From Bdellovibrionales bacterium (GTDB lineage Bacteria > Myxococcota > XYA12-FULL-58-9 > SYDY01): 8,832 nucleotides of DNA. The stretch spans positions 1 through 8,832 of the forward strand of contig SYDY01000103.1 of NCBI GenBank assembly GCA_005801425.1. Reading direction: 5' to 3'. Every line of letters starts with the position of its first letter. Position 1 is the stretch's first letter. Below, in pieces: positions 6,716 to 8,832 of this stretch. The position numbers and the translations under genes are program-made. The notes under the pieces are model-generated. The model did no database searches and was not told where the DNA came from. It was given only the letters and a program-made list of their open reading frames with translations.

Positions 6716-6845
6716 GCCATCCGTGTGCAGGTCCTCGCACGTCCACAAAAGCGTTGTGACGCGTTAAATAAGCAGCATCGCAAGTACACAATTCATGCGC
6801 GTCACGTGGCTTTTGTGGACGTGCGAGGACCTGAACGCGGATGGC
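6716..6845. repeat. Large imperfect inverted repeat (two 37-base arms) between convergent genes
   Basis: The arm 6716-6752 and the arm 6809-6845 are inverted copies that agree at 35 of 37 positions. After a 3 x 3 mismatch the pairing resumes inside with GTGACGCG (6756-6763) against 6798-6805, leaving a loop of 34 bases (6764-6797). Pairing also frays outward for about six more bases (6710-6715 with 6846-6851, four of six matching). No run of T follows either arm, so it is not a standard intrinsic terminator, although its place between the FHA and chitinase 3' ends would suit one. It could be a small non-coding palindromic element (MITE- or REP-like) or a structured RNA. No open frame of note lies in it, and I saw no second copy in this window. 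The rest of 6671-6872 holds nothing I can name. Confidence 0.85.
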
Positions 6846-6872
6846 GAGACACTGTAAATAAATTTATGGCTA

Positions 6873-8832
6873 TTAGGGCGCGTTGTAAATAGTTTTCAAT
6901 ATGCCCATGGCCTTCTTAAAATTGTCAAAACGTTTATCGGCTTCATGCACGGCGCCTGAGCTTGGACATGAAAGCAGCGGACAACCTCGGTTGACCATAC
7001 CGCTTGTGGCATCAATCAAGCTTTTTGCTTCAGGGCCAGAAGGGGTTGTAAAAATGGCTTCTGCATCGCGTTCTAGCAGAGCGATATAATCCCAAGCGCC
7101 GTATACGGTTTGAACGCTTTGCATCCAGTAAAGCATGCCGGCGATCCATTTGAGTTCTGGATGTGCGGGATCGCAAATAATTTCGGGATTTGTACAAAAA
7201 TTAAGGTCTTTGTAGGTTGCTGCTGTGTTGGTTTGGATCGGAGATCCATTGTTATATTCACGCCCCGCCAGATAATAATTTAATTTCCCAACATTGCACG
7301 GCCCGGTGGTTTGGATCACGCCCCGGCCCCACCAGCAACAGCCTTCCACATCGCTGTATCTTCTTCCTCCAGCAGTATCTACGTTGTTGGTATTCCAGCA
7401 ACTATTGTTTGTGCATTCTGCAAATGTAAAAGATCCTGCTTTTTGTCCTTGATACGCTTCACAGGTGAGCGTTTCAGGTCTTTTGGGGTTGGCATTGATC
7501 CATGCTGTGGCATCTGACGGAATAGTTCGTGAAATATTGGGATCGCACCAGCCGCCATAATCCCATCGTGGTGTCGTGTTGCCTGTGAGTGATTTTGGCG
7601 CGCAAAACAAAGGCGCTGGTGCACCGTACCATTTGGCAGAGGTACGTGCTTTCATGATCATGGCAGGATCGATGGGACACTCCAGATTTTTTTCGGCGTT
7701 GCTACAATGATACTGCTGGTAGTCTTGTCCCGCCTGACCACATGCTGCACTTGCGGGATAATTGGGAACGCCAAGACCAATCGACCAATTATTTTCATCA
7801 CAGGCATCGTATTGAATGGTTTCTTGCATGGCTTGTGCCAAAAACGCAGCAATATTCACCAGCCCCGCCTTGGGATTGGTGCCCACATGGAATACTTTGT
7901 TGCCAATACCTGTGGTTGCCATCATGTTAAATGCATTAAGGAAATCAGCCCAGCGGTATTCTGTTGATGGGACCAAATCGCTTGGGCCTGTGCGTTGAGA
8001 AAGCAAAAGTTGGTTGTTGCATTGTGTGACCGCATTGTTCGTACTTATTTTGTCATACAATGTTCCGAGAGCATTGTTGTCTATTGTTTTCGTAATGCAT
8101 GCATTTGCACTGCATGTTTGATCTGTTGCACATATCCCGCAATTTCCACCGCAGCCGTCGGCGCCACATGTTTTATTTTGACATGCGGGTGCGCATGTTG
8201 TGGGGCCTTGCGCTAGTTTTTCTTTGACAGTTTTTTGTAAAATATTTTTCGTATTTCCCGCGGTGGTTTGAAATTTGTCCATATCTACCGCCCAAAACAT
8301 AACACCGGCCAGATTTTCTTGAAGAATATAATTTGTTTTTTTGAGAAGGCTTTCGACATCATCGTAGGTGATGAGTGTGGTGTTTGAACTTGAATATTTG
8401 TACACAGTATCTGTGTTTGTGTCATAGGTTCGCGTGTACGCGCTTGGAAGCGTTTCTATTTCGTAATACGCCATAAAGCCTGGGGAAGCCGTATTTGCGC
8501 CTGCAGGCGATGGTCCTGTGGCATTGACATTGTAGCCACTGGATCCAACACCACTCCAACCTCGTCCATAGGTTGCAAATCCTACAATAATTTTGTTGGC
8601 GGGGACTTGATGAATCGTTCGCAAATGTTCCACCGATTGCTTGATGGAAAAAGACCCATTGGATGTAGAATCCAAAAGCAAGGGTGCATTGGCGCCTGTT
8701 TTAGTGTCCCAGCTTCCGTGATAGTCGTAGGACATAAGTCCTATCCAATCGAGGTACTGGTGCAGTTGGTGGTATTGATAGCCTGAATCAATGGTCTTTG
8801 TGTTGGCTGCAGAGGCGATACTTAACGTAAAC
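6873..8832 (-). CDS. Secreted chitinase, GH18 plus GH19-like domains, C-terminal part (runs off the right edge)
   Basis: The frame is open to the window end, so the ATG at 8735 is internal. 652 residues are visible; numbers here count from that Met. The GH18 part runs from the window edge to about 172. It shows LDWIGLMSYDYHGSWD (MSYDYHG at 1-7, the MxYD substrate motif), KIIVGFATYGRGW (48-60) and the closing strand GVMFWAVDMD (144-153). The DxxDxDxE catalytic strand must lie upstream, outside the window. A linker with eight cysteines (181-213, GADGCGGNCG) follows. The rest (about 220-620) is GH19-like: AFLAQAMQETIQ (297-308) with probable general acid Glu305, GCCWWGRGVIQTTGPCN (465-481) equivalent to the YYGRGPIQLT loop of plant chitinases, and many cysteines. 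GH18 retains and GH19 inverts anomeric configuration, so two unlike mechanisms share one chain. Export is inferred from the disulfide-rich character; the signal peptide would be off the window. It converges with the FHA gene across the inverted repeat. Confidence 0.88.
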   Translation of the reverse strand, partial: FTLSIASAANTKTIDSGYQYHQLHQYLDWIGLMSYDYHGSWDTKTGANAPLLLDSTSNGSFSIKQSVEHLRTIHQVPANKIIVGFATYGRGWSGVGSSGYNVNATGPSPAGANTASPGFMAYYEIETLPSAYTRTYDTNTDTVYKYSSSNTTLITYDDVESLLKKTNYILQENLAGVMFWAVDMDKFQTTAGNTKNILQKTVKEKLAQGPTTCAPACQNKTCGADGCGGNCGICATDQTCSANACITKTIDNNALGTLYDKISTNNAVTQCNNQLLLSQRTGPSDLVPSTEYRWADFLNAFNMMATTGIGNKVFHVGTNPKAGLVNIAAFLAQAMQETIQYDACDENNWSIGLGVPNYPASAACGQAGQDYQQYHCSNAEKNLECPIDPAMIMKARTSAKWYGAPAPLFCAPKSLTGNTTPRWDYGGWCDPNISRTIPSDATAWINANPKRPETLTCEAYQGQKAGSFTFAECTNNSCWNTNNVDTAGGRRYSDVEGCCWWGRGVIQTTGPCNVGKLNYYLAGREYNNGSPIQTNTAATYKDLNFCTNPEIICDPAHPELKWIAGMLYWMQSVQTVYGAWDYIALLERDAEAIFTTPSGPEAKSLIDATSGMVNRGCPLLSCPSSGAVHEADKRFDNFKKAMGILKTIYNAP

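Noticed and set aside
6432-6791. Minus-strand frame of 119 codons running into the left arm of the inverted repeat
   Set aside because: Most of it is antisense to the second FHA domain, and the remainder is repeat sequence.
6716-6845. Inverted repeat as an integron attC site or an intrinsic terminator
   Set aside because: The outer ends do not fit the RYYYAAC / GTTRRRY core sites, no integrase or cassette array is nearby, and no T-run follows either arm.
8733-8735. ATG at 8735 as the start of the chitinase
   Set aside because: The same frame is open to the window edge, and the 32 residues upstream continue the GH18 sequence without a break (LDWIGL leads into MSYDYHG). The true start is outside.

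Overview
The window holds eight protein-coding genes, two of them cut by the window edges. It contains no rRNA, tRNA, CRISPR array or recognisable insertion sequence. Base composition is near 50% GC. The best taxonomic clue is the cysteine-rich linker in the chitinase at the right end (core GADGCGGNCG), a motif familiar from secreted proteins of Myxococcota and other former Deltaproteobacteria. With the Gram-negative signs (outer-membrane-type beta-barrel protein, 67K-type SppA), this suggests a free-living, possibly predatory or polymer-degrading deltaproteobacterium in the broad sense. Species and genus cannot be named from the sequence.

Layout. 1-434 (minus): 5' part of a signal-peptide-bearing beta-barrel protein. 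491-982 (minus): a macro-domain protein with a good promoter and Shine-Dalgarno. 1131-1958 (plus): an unrecognised protein with the Cys/His signature of an NlpC/P60-like (papain-fold) domain. 1961-3244 (minus), tail-to-tail with it after 2 bases: an unrecognised protein with the CAE...PCxxC zinc signature of the cytidine-deaminase superfamily. 3288-4223 and 4208-5926 (minus): a histone-deacetylase-family hydrolase whose start overlaps the end of a two-domain SppA peptidase. 5981-6670 (plus): a tandem FHA protein divergent from sppA. 6716-6845: a large imperfect inverted repeat between convergent genes. 6873-8832 (minus): the C-terminal 652 residues of a secreted chitinase joining a GH18 domain, a cysteine-rich linker and a GH19-like domain.

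How it fits together. sppA and the deacetylase-like gene are probably co-transcribed, and the deaminase-like gene may be read from them or from its own promoter. SppA would digest leftover signal peptides at the inner membrane. The macro-domain protein would act on ADP-ribose derivatives, and the HDAC-family enzyme would remove acetyl groups from an unknown substrate. The FHA protein would bind phosphothreonine proteins. The chitinase is for extracellular chitin breakdown. No pathway clearly joins these genes.

The most interesting items are the divergent deaminase-like protein, the NlpC/P60-like protein facing it, the GH18-GH19 fusion, the long inverted repeat, and several starts with no Shine-Dalgarno that sit 6-9 bases after a plausible -10 box, as expected of leaderless transcripts.
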